Positions 16,087 through 24,103 of a stretch of DNA of 64,000 bases are shown here, piece by piece. The notes under the pieces were generated by a model. It saw only the letters and a program-made list of their open reading frames with translations, had not been told where the DNA came from and searched no databases. The stretch lies in the NCBI RefSeq assembly GCF_000380505.1, contig NZ_AQYH01000010.1:1-64000 (forward strand), in the 5' to 3' direction. A program made the position numbers and the translations under genes. Every line of letters begins with the position of its first letter. The first letter of the stretch is position 1. The DNA comes from Kaistia granuli DSM 23481. Lineage in GTDB: Bacteria > Pseudomonadota > Alphaproteobacteria > Rhizobiales > Kaistiaceae.

Positions 16087-16974
16087 CTACTGACAGCGCA
16101 TCGCGCTGGCGTGGTTGCGCTGGTCCAGGAGCTTGACCAGGAGCTCGACCCGCGACGAGACCTCGAGCTTCAGATAGGCGCGCTTGCGGTGCGTCTTGAC
16201 CGTCTCTGCGCCGACCTGGAGCATGCCGGCGATCTCTTTCTCGCCGACACCGGAGATCAGCAGCCGCATCACTTCCATCTCGCGCGAGGAGAGGCTGTCG
16301 CTGCCGAGCCGCTTCAGCGCCGCGTGGATCGGATCCTCGCCGGCCTGCAGATGCAGGGTGCGGTTCTCCCAGTGGCGCTTGCAAATCGCCATCAGCGAGG
16401 ACTGGATCGGCTCGATCGCATACAGGTCCTGGGCGCTGAAGCCGCGGTTGCCGGTCCGGTAGAGCGCGACCTGGACCGTGTCGCGGTCGGAAACGCGCAA
16501 GGCGATGTCCAGCTCCTTCAGGCGCTTGGGCCAGCCCGCGGTCAGGTAGCCGATTTCTTCCTGCGTATCGATCTCGAGGATTTCCGTCGCGGTCGAGGGT
16601 TTGTCGAGAACGGGGCTGCGCGCCAAATTCTCCATCAGGTAGAAGCCGCTCTGGATGTTGCGGCGGTGCATCTGGAAGAAGGGGCTGTGCTGGAAAGTGT
16701 GCTTTGCGTAGGACTCCAGCACGTCGCTGCCGATCCGGTCCGGCGACGAGGCGGAGGTGACTTCGACCAGCTTGTCGTCGTGGTAGAGCGAGATCATCGC
16801 CAGGTCGAACGAGATCAGCTCATGCATGGTCTCGGTCAGATGGCGGTCGAAGTCCGGCTGTTCCGATGCGAAGATCAGGCGCGCCAGGGCATCGTCGGAC
16901 CGGCGCGTCGACACGGGCCTGGATGACCGCGGAGCCGCCAGCGGCGAAACGGGTTTGAAGTTTGACGAGGACAA
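16087..16974 (-). CDS. LuxR-type transcriptional regulator
   Basis: The 295-residue protein has a C-terminal LuxR/GerE helix-turn-helix at about 228-285 (LSSREMEVMRLLISGVGEKEIAGML, then AETVKTHRKRAYLKLEVSSR). The N-terminal ligand or signal domain of about 200 residues contains no phosphoreceiver Asp motif. No luxI homologue is in the window, so it is a solo regulator. It is divergent from the amino-acid ABC transporter operon with a 342-bp gap, so it is the best candidate to control that operon. The ligand is unknown. The first 25 residues are basic and probably flexible. Confidence 0.85.
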   Translation of the reverse strand: MSSSNFKPVSPLAAPRSSRPVSTRRSDDALARLIFASEQPDFDRHLTETMHELISFDLAMISLYHDDKLVEVTSASSPDRIGSDVLESYAKHTFQHSPFFQMHRRNIQSGFYLMENLARSPVLDKPSTATEILEIDTQEEIGYLTAGWPKRLKELDIALRVSDRDTVQVALYRTGNRGFSAQDLYAIEPIQSSLMAICKRHWENRTLHLQAGEDPIHAALKRLGSDSLSSREMEVMRLLISGVGEKEIAGMLQVGAETVKTHRKRAYLKLEVSSRVELLVKLLDQRNHASAMRCQ

Positions 16975-17316
16975 TGCTTCTCCCCTTGTCTTCGGTGTCG
17001 GCCCCGCAGGGATTCAGCCGATTGAACGGCCGCCGTCAATGAAAAACACGGATCTGGACGCTGAGGCGACGTCGCAGGCGGCCAAGGAGGGCGCGGTACC
17101 GCCGGGATCGCGGTGCGGGAGCCGGCCGCCACGGCGATCGGGCTTGGCAACGCGCTGACGAGTTTGCCGCGGCGACGCTAGGGCAGGGGCCTGGATCCGG
17201 CCGTTCCCCCGTCCGCGCCGGCGGCGGTCTCGCGTGCCTGTCCCCCCGCCGGAGGATATTGGCCCCGGATCGCGTCTGGTATGGAAGCCGATCTTTGAGT
17301 TCATTGGGAGGAAGTT
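16975..17316. promoter_or_regulatory. Divergent promoter region between LuxR-type regulator and amino-acid ABC operon
   Basis: This 342-bp gap contains no supported gene. It must hold the promoter of the substrate-binding protein gene and that of the regulator. I could not pick out a convincing lux-box-like palindrome by eye. A GGGAGG ribosome-binding site precedes the ATG at 17317. Confidence 0.4.
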
Positions 17317-18102
17317 ATGAACGCCAAAACCCTGCTCGCCTCGGTATTCTTCATCGCCGGCGCCGGTCTCGCGCAGGCTGCCGATCCGATCGGCGTCGCG
17401 ACCAACATCGCCAACGTGCCCTTCGAGTTCCAGGACGGCAACGGTGTCCTGATGGGCTTCGAGGTCGACATCCTGCGCCTCGTCGGCGAAAAGCTCGGCC
17501 GGCCCGTCGAATTCCAGGAAATGCCGTTCCAGAGCCTGTTCGCCGCCGTGCAGTCCAGCCGCTCGGATGTGGCCATCGGCTCCATCACCATCACGCCGAA
17601 GCGCCTCGAATCCGTCGCGTTCACCCAGCCGCTGTTCGACGCGGACCAGTGCCTGACCGTCGGCTCGAAGAGCGGCATCGAGGGCGTCGAGGGAATGGGC
17701 GGCAAGACGCTCGCCGTGATCACCGGCACGACCGGCGAGATCTGGGCGACCGACAATGAAGGCAAGCTGAAGTTCGCATCGGTCAGCCGCTACGACAGCA
17801 ACCAGGATCCGATGATGGACATCGCGACCGGTCGCATCGACGGCTTCGTCCATGACTGCCCGATCGACGCCTACTACATCAAGGACAAGCCGCAGTTCAA
17901 AATCGTCGCCACCATCCCGACGAACGAGCAGTTCGGCCTGATGCTGCCCAAGAACAGCCCGCTGCTCGAGGACATCAACAAGGTGCTGACCGAGCTGAAG
18001 GAAAGCGGCAAGATGGCGGAACTGCACGAGAAGTGGTTCGGCATGGCTCCGGCTAAGGATTCGAGCACCGTAAAGGTTCTGCCGATTCCGGCGGCGAACT
18101 GA
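17317..18102 (+). CDS. Polar amino acid ABC transporter, periplasmic binding protein
   Basis: The ATG follows GGGAGGAAGTT. The 261-residue protein has a signal peptide (residues 1-20, cleavage after AQA) and the SBP family 3 fold. The open start of lobe 1 (VPFEFQDGNGVLMGFEVDILRLVGEKLG) is typical of amino-acid binders, followed by SRSDVAIGSITITPKR and later FGLMLPKNSPLLEDINKVLTEL. It delivers an amino acid or related compound to the permease encoded next. The three transporter genes and an aminotransferase form one operon, which suggests that the imported compound is transaminated. The exact ligand cannot be read. Confidence 0.92.
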   Translation: MNAKTLLASVFFIAGAGLAQAADPIGVATNIANVPFEFQDGNGVLMGFEVDILRLVGEKLGRPVEFQEMPFQSLFAAVQSSRSDVAIGSITITPKRLESVAFTQPLFDADQCLTVGSKSGIEGVEGMGGKTLAVITGTTGEIWATDNEGKLKFASVSRYDSNQDPMMDIATGRIDGFVHDCPIDAYYIKDKPQFKIVATIPTNEQFGLMLPKNSPLLEDINKVLTELKESGKMAELHEKWFGMAPAKDSSTVKVLPIPAAN

Positions 18103-18123
18103 TCCTTTCCCCATCCCAATAAA

Positions 18124-18151
18124 GTCCGGCCTGCCAGCGTGCGGGCCGGAC
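18124..18151 (+). terminator. Intercistronic hairpin between binding protein and permease genes
   Basis: An 8-bp stem GTCCGGCC/GGCCGGAC extends inward by three more pairs (one a G-T) around a 6-base loop. No T-run follows, so it is more likely an mRNA-stabilising or attenuating hairpin than a full terminator. Such elements raise binding-protein expression relative to the permease and ATPase. Confidence 0.6.
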
Positions 18152-18170
18152 CTATATCCGAGGGGGCCGC

Positions 18171-18839
18171 ATGGACCTGATCACGACTTTCTTTAACATC
18201 GACGTGCTGAGGCAGGCGGCGCCCTTGCTGCTGCGGGGCTTCTGGCTGACCATCCTTCTGGGCGCCACCAGCCTCGTCATTTCGTTGTCGCTCGGCCTGC
18301 TGCTGGTGCTGATCCGGCTCTATTCGCCGAAGCCGCTGCGCTGGCTGGCGGTTGCCTATATCGACATCTTCCGCGCGCTGCCGCTGCTGGTCCTTCTGAT
18401 CCTTGTCTACTACGCGCTGCCTTTCGTCGGCATCCGGCTTTCCTCGTTCTGGGCCGCGACGGCCGCGCTGTCGCTGGTCGCCTCCGCCTATATGGCCGAA
18501 ACCTTCCGCGCCGGCATCGAGGCCGTGCCGCGGGGCCAGTTCGAGGCCGCGCAGACGCTCGGCTTCAGCTGGCCGCGCATGATGGCCGACATCATCCTGC
18601 CGCAGGCCATGCGCCTTGTCGTGCCGCCGACCACCGGCGTCTCGATCGGCCTAATCAAGGATACGGCGCTCGCTTCGGTCGTGGCGCTGCCCGACCTGCT
18701 CAAGCAGGCGACGCAGACGCAGGCCTTCTACGCCAACCCGTCGCCGCTGGTGGGCGCTGCCCTTCTCTACCTGGTCCTGCTGCTGCCGCTGGTGCGTCTG
18801 GTCAGCATCCTCGAAGCTCGCCAAAAGCGCTCGCGCTGA
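18171..18839 (+). CDS. Polar amino acid ABC transporter permease
   Basis: The 222-residue protein is a HisM/GlnP-type permease with about five membrane helices. It has [20 protein letters not shown] near the start, the family stretch [22 protein letters not shown], and the EAA-loop-type region [22 protein letters not shown] that docks the ATPase. The start follows GAGGGGGCCGC. It probably homodimerises, as only one permease gene is present. Its stop overlaps an alternative start of the ATPase gene, in keeping with a tight operon. Confidence 0.93.
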   Translation: MDLITTFFNIDVLRQAAPLLLRGFWLTILLGATSLVISLSLGLLLVLIRLYSPKPLRWLAVAYIDIFRALPLLVLLILVYYALPFVGIRLSSFWAATAALSLVASAYMAETFRAGIEAVPRGQFEAAQTLGFSWPRMMADIILPQAMRLVVPPTTGVSIGLIKDTALASVVALPDLLKQATQTQAFYANPSPLVGAALLYLVLLLPLVRLVSILEARQKRSR

Positions 18840-18868
18840 TGGCTGTCCGCAATCCAGGAGCAACAGTC

Positions 18869-19639
18869 ATGAGCCAGAAAACCGCTTCGCCCTCGGGCAC
18901 CGATCCGATCATCACGATGCGGAAGGTGGAGAAGCACTACGAAACGTTCCATGCGCTGCGCGACATCAATTTCGATGTGCGCCGTGGTGAGGTCGTCGCG
19001 ATCATCGGGCCGTCCGGCTCGGGCAAGTCGACGCTGATCCGCTGCATCAACCGGCTGGAGACGATCTCGTCGGGCGAGATCGTGGTCGACGGCACCAAGG
19101 TGGAAGACGGCAAGAGCCTCGCCCTGGTGCGCGCCGAAGTCGGCATGGTCTTCCAGCAGTTCAACCTGTTCCCGCATATGAGCGTTCTGCGGAACGTCGC
19201 CATCGCGCCGATGCGCGTGCGCGGCATTCCCAAGGCCGAGGCGGAGAGCCGGGCCCGGCAATTGCTGGAGCGCGTCGGACTTTCCGCCCATGTCGACAAG
19301 TACCCGGATCAGCTTTCGGGCGGCCAGCAGCAGCGCGTCGCGATTGCCCGCGCGCTGGCCATGGAACCGCTGGTCCTCTTGTTCGACGAGCCGACCTCGG
19401 CGCTCGATCCGGAAATGGTCGGCGAAGTGCTCGACGTGATCCAGAGCCTGGCGGCCACCGGCGTCACCATGCTGGTCGTGACGCATGAAATGGGGTTCGC
19501 CCGCCGCGTTGCTGACCGCGTCGTCTTCATGGAGGCCGGCCAGATCATCGAGCAGGGCGCCCCGAACGACCTCTTCGACAATCCGCAGACGGATCGCGCC
19601 TGCGCCTTCCTGAGCGCCATCATGCACAGCGCCGGCTGA
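18869..19639 (+). CDS. Polar amino acid ABC transporter ATP-binding protein
   Basis: I chose ATG 18869 because AGGAG lies eight bases upstream; an earlier ATG at 18839 overlaps the permease stop but has no ribosome-binding site. The 256-residue ATPase has Walker [10 protein letters not shown], the Q-loop [12 protein letters not shown] typical of GlnQ/HisP, the signature [16 protein letters not shown], Walker [16 protein letters not shown] and the switch His in VTHEMGFAR. It energises uptake together with the upstream permease and binding protein. Confidence 0.95.
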   Translation: MSQKTASPSGTDPIITMRKVEKHYETFHALRDINFDVRRGEVVAIIGPSGSGKSTLIRCINRLETISSGEIVVDGTKVEDGKSLALVRAEVGMVFQQFNLFPHMSVLRNVAIAPMRVRGIPKAEAESRARQLLERVGLSAHVDKYPDQLSGGQQQRVAIARALAMEPLVLLFDEPTSALDPEMVGEVLDVIQSLAATGVTMLVVTHEMGFARRVADRVVFMEAGQIIEQGAPNDLFDNPQTDRACAFLSAIMHSAG

Positions 19640-19658
19640 TCGCCCCAACCCGAAAGCC

Positions 19659-20837
19659 ATGACGATGATTGATACCGCCGTTGAAGCGCGGCCCGCCGTC
19701 CGCGCGCTGTCCAGCTCGCTCATCCGCGAAGTCGCCAATGCCGCGATGGGCAAGGCCGACGTGCTGCCCTTCTGGTTTGGCGAATCCGACCGGCCGACCG
19801 CGCAGTTCATCCGCGACGCGGCGGCCGCGTCGCTGGGCGAGGGCGAGACCTTCTATTCCCAGAACCTCGGTCGCCCCTATCTGCGTGATGCCATCGCCGC
19901 CTATCTGACCAACCTGCACGGTCGCGAGATTTCGGTCGACCGCGTGGCGGCGACCGGATCCGGCATGACCGGCCTGCAGATCGCCAGCCAGCTCGTGCTG
20001 TCGCCCGGCGACCGGGTGGTGGCGGTGACGCCGCTCTGGCCCAATATCAGCGAGGTTCCGCTGATCCTCGGCGCCAAGGTCGACCGGGTGTCGCTGTCGG
20101 TGCAGGACGGGCGCTGGACGCTGGATGTCGACAAGCTGATCGCGGCGCTGACTCCGGATACGCGCATGGTCATCATCAACTCGCCGAACAATCCGACCGG
20201 CTGGATGATCGACGACGAGAGCATTGCGGCGATCCTGGCCCATTGCCGCAAGCACGGCATCTGGATCCTGGCCGACGACGTCTATGAGCGTCTGGTATAT
20301 GACCCGGCGCCGCGCTCGGCCCCGTCCTTCCTGCGCCACTACGAGAAGGGCGACCGGATCATCTCGGTCAACAGCTTCTCGAAGTCCTGGTCGATGACCG
20401 GCTGGCGCATCGGCTGGCTGGTCCTCCCCGACGGTCTTGCCCAGGATGCGACGAAGCTGATCGAATACAACTTCTCCTGCATCTTCGAGCCGTCGCAGCG
20501 CGCCGCCGCCACGGCGCTGGTCGATGGCGAGGCGGAAGTGGCGCGGATGCGCGCCCAGCTCGTCAGCACGCGCGCGCTGCTGGTCGACGGGCTGAGCGGC
20601 CTGAACCGCGTCAGCGTGCCCGATGCCGGCGGCGCGATGTATGCGTTCCTGAAGATCGAGGGTTACGACGACTCGCTCGCCTTGGCGCAGCGTCTGGTCC
20701 GCGAGACCGGGCTCGGCCTCGCGCCGGGCCGCGCCTTCGGCCCCGAGGGCGAGGGTTGGCTGCGCTGGTGCCACGCCACGTCCGAAGCGAAGATCAACCA
20801 GGGCCTCGAGCGTCTGCGCGACTTCCTGCGCAAGTAG
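19659..20837 (+). CDS. Class I/II PLP-dependent aminotransferase
   Basis: The 392-residue protein has the aspartate-aminotransferase fold. Key sites are Asn177 in SPNNPTGW, Asp206/Tyr209 in ILADDVYERL, the PLP-binding Lys242 in NSFSKSWSMTGWRIGW and a C-terminal RWCHATS region near the carboxylate-binding arginine. The start lies 19 bp after the ATPase stop, making it the last gene of the transporter operon before a strong terminator. It presumably transaminates the imported amino acid or a derivative to its 2-oxo acid in the cytoplasm. The substrate is not identifiable from motifs. Confidence 0.92.
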   Translation: MTMIDTAVEARPAVRALSSSLIREVANAAMGKADVLPFWFGESDRPTAQFIRDAAAASLGEGETFYSQNLGRPYLRDAIAAYLTNLHGREISVDRVAATGSGMTGLQIASQLVLSPGDRVVAVTPLWPNISEVPLILGAKVDRVSLSVQDGRWTLDVDKLIAALTPDTRMVIINSPNNPTGWMIDDESIAAILAHCRKHGIWILADDVYERLVYDPAPRSAPSFLRHYEKGDRIISVNSFSKSWSMTGWRIGWLVLPDGLAQDATKLIEYNFSCIFEPSQRAAATALVDGEAEVARMRAQLVSTRALLVDGLSGLNRVSVPDAGGAMYAFLKIEGYDDSLALAQRLVRETGLGLAPGRAFGPEGEGWLRWCHATSEAKINQGLERLRDFLRK

Positions 20838-20904
20838 GATCCGTGGCCCGCGCGTCTGGCGCGGGCATGGCGGCGGCGCCAGGCGCGCGCTCTGGAAAAT
20901 TACC

Positions 20905-20940
20905 GAAACCCGATGCGGCCGGATGGCCGCGTCGGGTTTC
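20905..20940 (+). terminator. Strong hairpin terminator of the amino-acid operon
   Basis: GAAACCCGA and GCGGCC pair with GGCCGC and TCGGGTTTC around a GGAT loop, with a single mismatch (T14/G31). It lies 68 bp after the aminotransferase stop. The 3' arm ends in GGGTTTC, giving a short U-tract. The same stem can act on the minus strand. Confidence 0.75.
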
Positions 20941-21015
20941 GACGTTTCTGGAGGACTGGTCGGCGCGATCCGGGACACGCTCGAACGGCGCGCGGGCGAT
21001 AGGCCGTTCCGTCGC

Positions 21016-21345
21016 TCATTCGCAGCCGATGCCGTCCTCGTCGCGGTCGAGATGCGGTCCATAGCCGGGATCACCGATGCGGACCGGCGCGGCGCCGGCG
21101 GCGCGGGCTTCCGAACAATTGCGATAGGGCCGGCCGGGGTCGACGAACCGCGGCACCGCCGCCCGCGCCGGCGCGTTTCCGCCCGGGGTAGCCGTCGCGC
21201 TCCGGTGGCAATGATAGCCGCCGCGCTTGCGATCGTTGTGGCAGCCCTCCGCATTCAGCCCGCCCGGATGCGCCAGGGCGGCCGTGCTGGCGAAGAGGGA
21301 CAGCGCAAGCATGCAAATGCCGGACAAGAGGAGAGACGGGGGCAT
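21016..21345 (-). CDS. Secreted Excalibur calcium-binding-domain protein
   Basis: The 109-residue protein has a signal peptide (about residues 1-25, cleavage after ALA). It continues with a His/Cys motif HPGGLNAEGCHNDRKRGGYHCH of the YHYH type, then the Excalibur domain YRNCSEARAAGAAPVRIG, which closes with the calcium-loop-like DRDEDGIGCE. Excalibur domains are short extracellular modules with an EF-hand-like DxDxDG loop and two conserved cysteines. It stands alone, convergent with the aminotransferase operon. Its role is unknown; nucleases and surface proteins often carry this domain. Confidence 0.85.
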   Translation of the reverse strand: MPPSLLLSGICMLALSLFASTAALAHPGGLNAEGCHNDRKRGGYHCHRSATATPGGNAPARAAVPRFVDPGRPYRNCSEARAAGAAPVRIGDPGYGPHLDRDEDGIGCE

Positions 21346-21453
21346 GATTCCGGGGAGGTCGGGACAGGCGAGACTGCAACGTTAGGCTGAACCGACAGCC
21401 GCGGGCCAGCGCCAAACGGGTCCCGGCCTCGCCGGCACCGATCGCCGCAGTAC

Positions 21454-21485
21454 AAAAAAGCCCGCGTGAAAATTCCACGCGGGCT
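21454..21485 (-). terminator. Rho-independent terminator of the MHS transporter gene
   Basis: On the minus strand a 10-bp stem AGCCCGCGTG/CACGCGGGCT with a 7-base loop is followed by a run of six T (complement of AAAAAA at 21454-21459). It lies 30 bp after the transporter stop. Confidence 0.9.
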
Positions 21486-21515
21486 GGTTTTGTCGGGCGC
21501 GGCGGGCGCGGGCAC

Positions 21516-22865
21516 TCAGGCGTCGATGTCGACGTCCTTGGTCTCCTTGCCGAGCAGCAGCGCGATCAGCGTCAGCACCGCCATCGACGACAGGTAGATG
21601 CCGACCCAGAACGGGCTGCCGCCGCCATAGCTCCAGAGCGCGACCGCGACGAAGGGCGCGACCGCGGCGCCGAGGATCGACGAGACGTTGTAGGAGATGC
21701 CGGAGCCGGTGTAGCGCACATTGGCCGGGAACAGTTCCGGCAGCAGCGCGCCCATCGGCCCGAAGGTCATGCCCATCAGCGTGAAGCCGAGGATCAGCCA
21801 GGCCATGACACCGACCGTGCCGGCGGCGAGCATCGGCGTCCAGACGAGCCCGAACAGGATGATGGCGAGCGTGACGACGATCAGCGTCTTGCGGCGGCCC
21901 CAGCGATCGGCCCAGGGGCCGGAGGCAAGCGTGAAGATGCCGAAGAAGACGACGCCGATGATCATCATGACGACGAAGGTGCGGTAGTCGTAGCCGAGGC
22001 CCGGCAGCGCGGCGTCGATCGCGGCGCGGCCATAGCTGAGCGAGAACGTCGTCATCAGGTAGAACAGCACATAGGTCGCCAGCATGTAGAAGGTGCCGAG
22101 GATCAGCTCCCTCCAGTGCAGCTTGAAGGCGGCCGCGAGCGGCACCTTCTGCACCTTGCCGGTCTCGACGGTCTTCTCGAAGGCCGTGCTCTCGACGAGG
22201 TTCAGCCGGACCCAGAGGCCGACGATCACCATCACGACCGAGAACAGGAACGGAATGCGCCAGCCCCATTCGAGGAAGGCGGTCGACGGGCGCGACGGAT
22301 CATCGGACGGCATCAGCGCCGCGATGATCAGGAACAGGCCGTTGGCGATGATGAAGCCGATCGGCGCGCCGAGCTGCGGGAACGTGCCGAAGATGGCGCG
22401 TTTTCCGGGCGGCGCGTTTTCCGTGGCGACCAGCGCCGCGCCGCTCCATTCGCCACCGAGCGCGAAGCCCTGCGCCAGGCGCAGGATGACGAGCAGGCCG
22501 GGCGCCAGCCAGCCGACCATGGCATAGGTCGGCAGCAGGCCGATCAGGAAGGTGGCGATGCCCATTGTCAGCAGCGCGCCGACCAGCGTGATCTTGCGGC
22601 CGCGCTTGTCGCCGAGATGGCCGAAGAAGATGGCGCCGATCGGCCGGGCGACCATCGCCGCGCCGAAGATGGCGAAGGAGTTCAGCAGCGCCGTCGTCTC
22701 GTTGCCGGCCGGGAAGAACAGGTGCGGGAACACCAGCACGGCCGCCGTCGCATAGACGTAGAAGTCGTAGAATTCGATGGTGGTGCCGACCAGGCTCGCG
22801 AGGATGACGCGCGAGCGTGAGTTGGCGGGGGCGGCAGGCGACGCTGCCGCGGCGGTCGATGACAT
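21516..22865 (-). CDS. MHS-family MFS transporter (metabolite:H+ symporter)
   Basis: The ATG at 22865 gives 449 residues. Upstream codons in the same frame encode Arg/Ser-rich sequence without a start signal. The protein has 12 membrane helices and the MHS hallmarks: ASLVGTTIEFYDFYVYATAA at the first helix, FGHLGDKRGRK in loop 2-3, LRLAQGFALGGEWSGA in helix 4-5 and GPWADRWGRRKT in the second half. MHS transporters import dicarboxylates, shikimate, proline/betaine or aromatic acids with protons. The substrate is not assignable here. It is a single-gene unit with its own terminator. Confidence 0.92.
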   Translation of the reverse strand: MSSTAAAASPAAPANSRSRVILASLVGTTIEFYDFYVYATAAVLVFPHLFFPAGNETTALLNSFAIFGAAMVARPIGAIFFGHLGDKRGRKITLVGALLTMGIATFLIGLLPTYAMVGWLAPGLLVILRLAQGFALGGEWSGAALVATENAPPGKRAIFGTFPQLGAPIGFIIANGLFLIIAALMPSDDPSRPSTAFLEWGWRIPFLFSVVMVIVGLWVRLNLVESTAFEKTVETGKVQKVPLAAAFKLHWRELILGTFYMLATYVLFYLMTTFSLSYGRAAIDAALPGLGYDYRTFVVMMIIGVVFFGIFTLASGPWADRWGRRKTLIVVTLAIILFGLVWTPMLAAGTVGVMAWLILGFTLMGMTFGPMGALLPELFPANVRYTGSGISYNVSSILGAAVAPFVAVALWSYGGGSPFWVGIYLSSMAVLTLIALLLGKETKDVDIDA

Positions 22866-23317
22866 GACGAAATGGCTCCACGAGGACGAAGCAGCATCGA
22901 CCCGGGACGAACAAGCCCACCCTCGCGCGTGACAGGGGTGCGATGCTCGCCGGAGCGAGCGCGTCCGTTCGGTCGTGTTGCCGACTTTTGGAATTATCGA
23001 GGGAGCGTATAGCCGAGGTTCGGCCGGAGTGCACGTCCTGAGTTCCCGGCGTGTCGACATCGAGAACCACCGCCCAGGCGCTTTCAATCCAGAAGGGTGC
23101 CAGTAGAGGCTTGCAGCCTGGCGTGTCGCGGCAAGATCACGCCGCCGCCGATACTGCGTGGGCATTTCGACAAGCCCTTGGCGTGGCACGTCCCGACAAC
23201 CTCGCGGCGCGTCGCGGGAGGGTGGCATTCGGGGGGAACCGGGGCCCGGAAGCCTGCGGAGCCGGCCTTCTGCGGGCCGGAACGGCGCGCGGAAAAATCC
23301 GCGCGCCGGTGGGCAAA
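22866..23317. other. Intergenic region upstream of the MHS transporter
   Basis: No gene is supported. It should contain the transporter promoter on the minus strand near 22866-23000. An 11-bp hairpin at 23283-23308 (CGGCGCGCGGA/TCCGCGCGCCG, loop AAAA) lies just beyond the stop of the next minus-strand gene and may end its transcript, although it lacks a T-run. Confidence 0.45.
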
Positions 23318-23560
23318 CTACTTGTCGGCCATGCGCTTCAACCGGTCGAGCACTTCGGCGACGACGATGTTCGGCGGCGGCTGGCGGGTGCCGGCCTTCA
23401 GGTTGCTCGGCACGTTCAGGCGCTCCTTGACGGCTTCGATATCGACATCCTTGGCGCCGGGGATCGAGGCGACGAAGGCCATGATCGCCGTCATGCCGGC
23501 ATCGATGTTGCGCATGGCGTGATTGATCTCGTCGATCAAAGCCTTGGTGTTTGGTTCCAT
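23318..23560 (-). CDS. Small protein of unknown function
   Basis: The ATG at 23560 has AAGGAGA as a ribosome-binding site ten bases upstream. The 80-residue product is soluble, with no signal peptide or cysteines. It has an N-terminal helix-prone part (NTKALIDEINHAMRNIDAGM), a hydrophobic stretch AIMAFVASIPGAKDVDIEAV and a C-terminal PPPNIVVAEVLDRLKRMADK. I do not recognise the family. The hairpin at 23283-23308 could end the transcript. The good start signal and balanced composition argue that it is real. Confidence 0.65.
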   Translation of the reverse strand: MEPNTKALIDEINHAMRNIDAGMTAIMAFVASIPGAKDVDIEAVKERLNVPSNLKAGTRQPPPNIVVAEVLDRLKRMADK

Positions 23561-24103
23561 TACGCCGTTCTCCTTGGATGGGCGCGGCTTGATCCCATGA
23601 ATTGCTGGAACTGTCGACCCTGGGGGAGGCGGTTTGGCAGGGAAGGATCCAGCGGGCCGACAGGCCGGCGGACCGGGCGGCCGGCTGCGTCTCCGCGACG
23701 CGTGATTCGGCCGCCCTTGCGTCGCCCCGCAGCTGTCATGGTGTGTCGTGAAGCGTCAGGGTGTGTCGTAAGGGCAACATGGCGAAAATTTTGCTGCCGA
23801 CCTGCAACCTGGAATCTGCCTGTCGACACCGCGGCACGGCCCGCGATTATTTGTTCGGTTTACGAACCATATTACCGGCATGTAGTTCAAATTTCGAACT
23901 AAATTCCATTATTCTGCACTATTAGGTTGCATTAATCGACGATTGGCAACGATCGGAGTCATTCAGGTTGCATAATGCAACTCAAAGAGGTGGCATCTGG
24001 ACTCCGCCACCGGCATCCGGCTCATATCTCAGTCCTGTGGAGGCATTGGCGGCACGAGGGGCTGCTGCCGGTGCGAAGGCTGATCTGAGACCCGGGGGAC
24101 TGG
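23561..24103. promoter_or_regulatory. Upstream regulatory region of the autotransporter gene
   Basis: No gene is supported in this 543-bp region. Bases 23840-23990 are AT-rich. They contain the perfect palindrome GTTGCATAATGCAAC at 23967-23981, a half-site copy AGGTTGCAT at 23924-23932 placed 41 bp upstream of the same nonamer at 23965, and a smaller inverted repeat AGTTC..GAACT at 23884-23900. A 20-bp imperfect tandem repeat lies at 23736-23775. The layout suggests operators for a dimeric DNA-binding protein controlling the autotransporter. Confidence 0.5.

Noticed and set aside
15652-16926. A 424-codon plus-strand frame covering the LuxR-type regulator and the gap before it.
   Set aside because: No family signature and no ribosome-binding site; the minus strand encodes a complete LuxR-type protein.
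23560-23829. A possible 89-residue minus-strand gene upstream of the 80-residue gene.
   Set aside because: It is Arg/Gly/Pro-rich, has no Shine-Dalgarno sequence, and overlaps the tandem repeat in the regulatory region.
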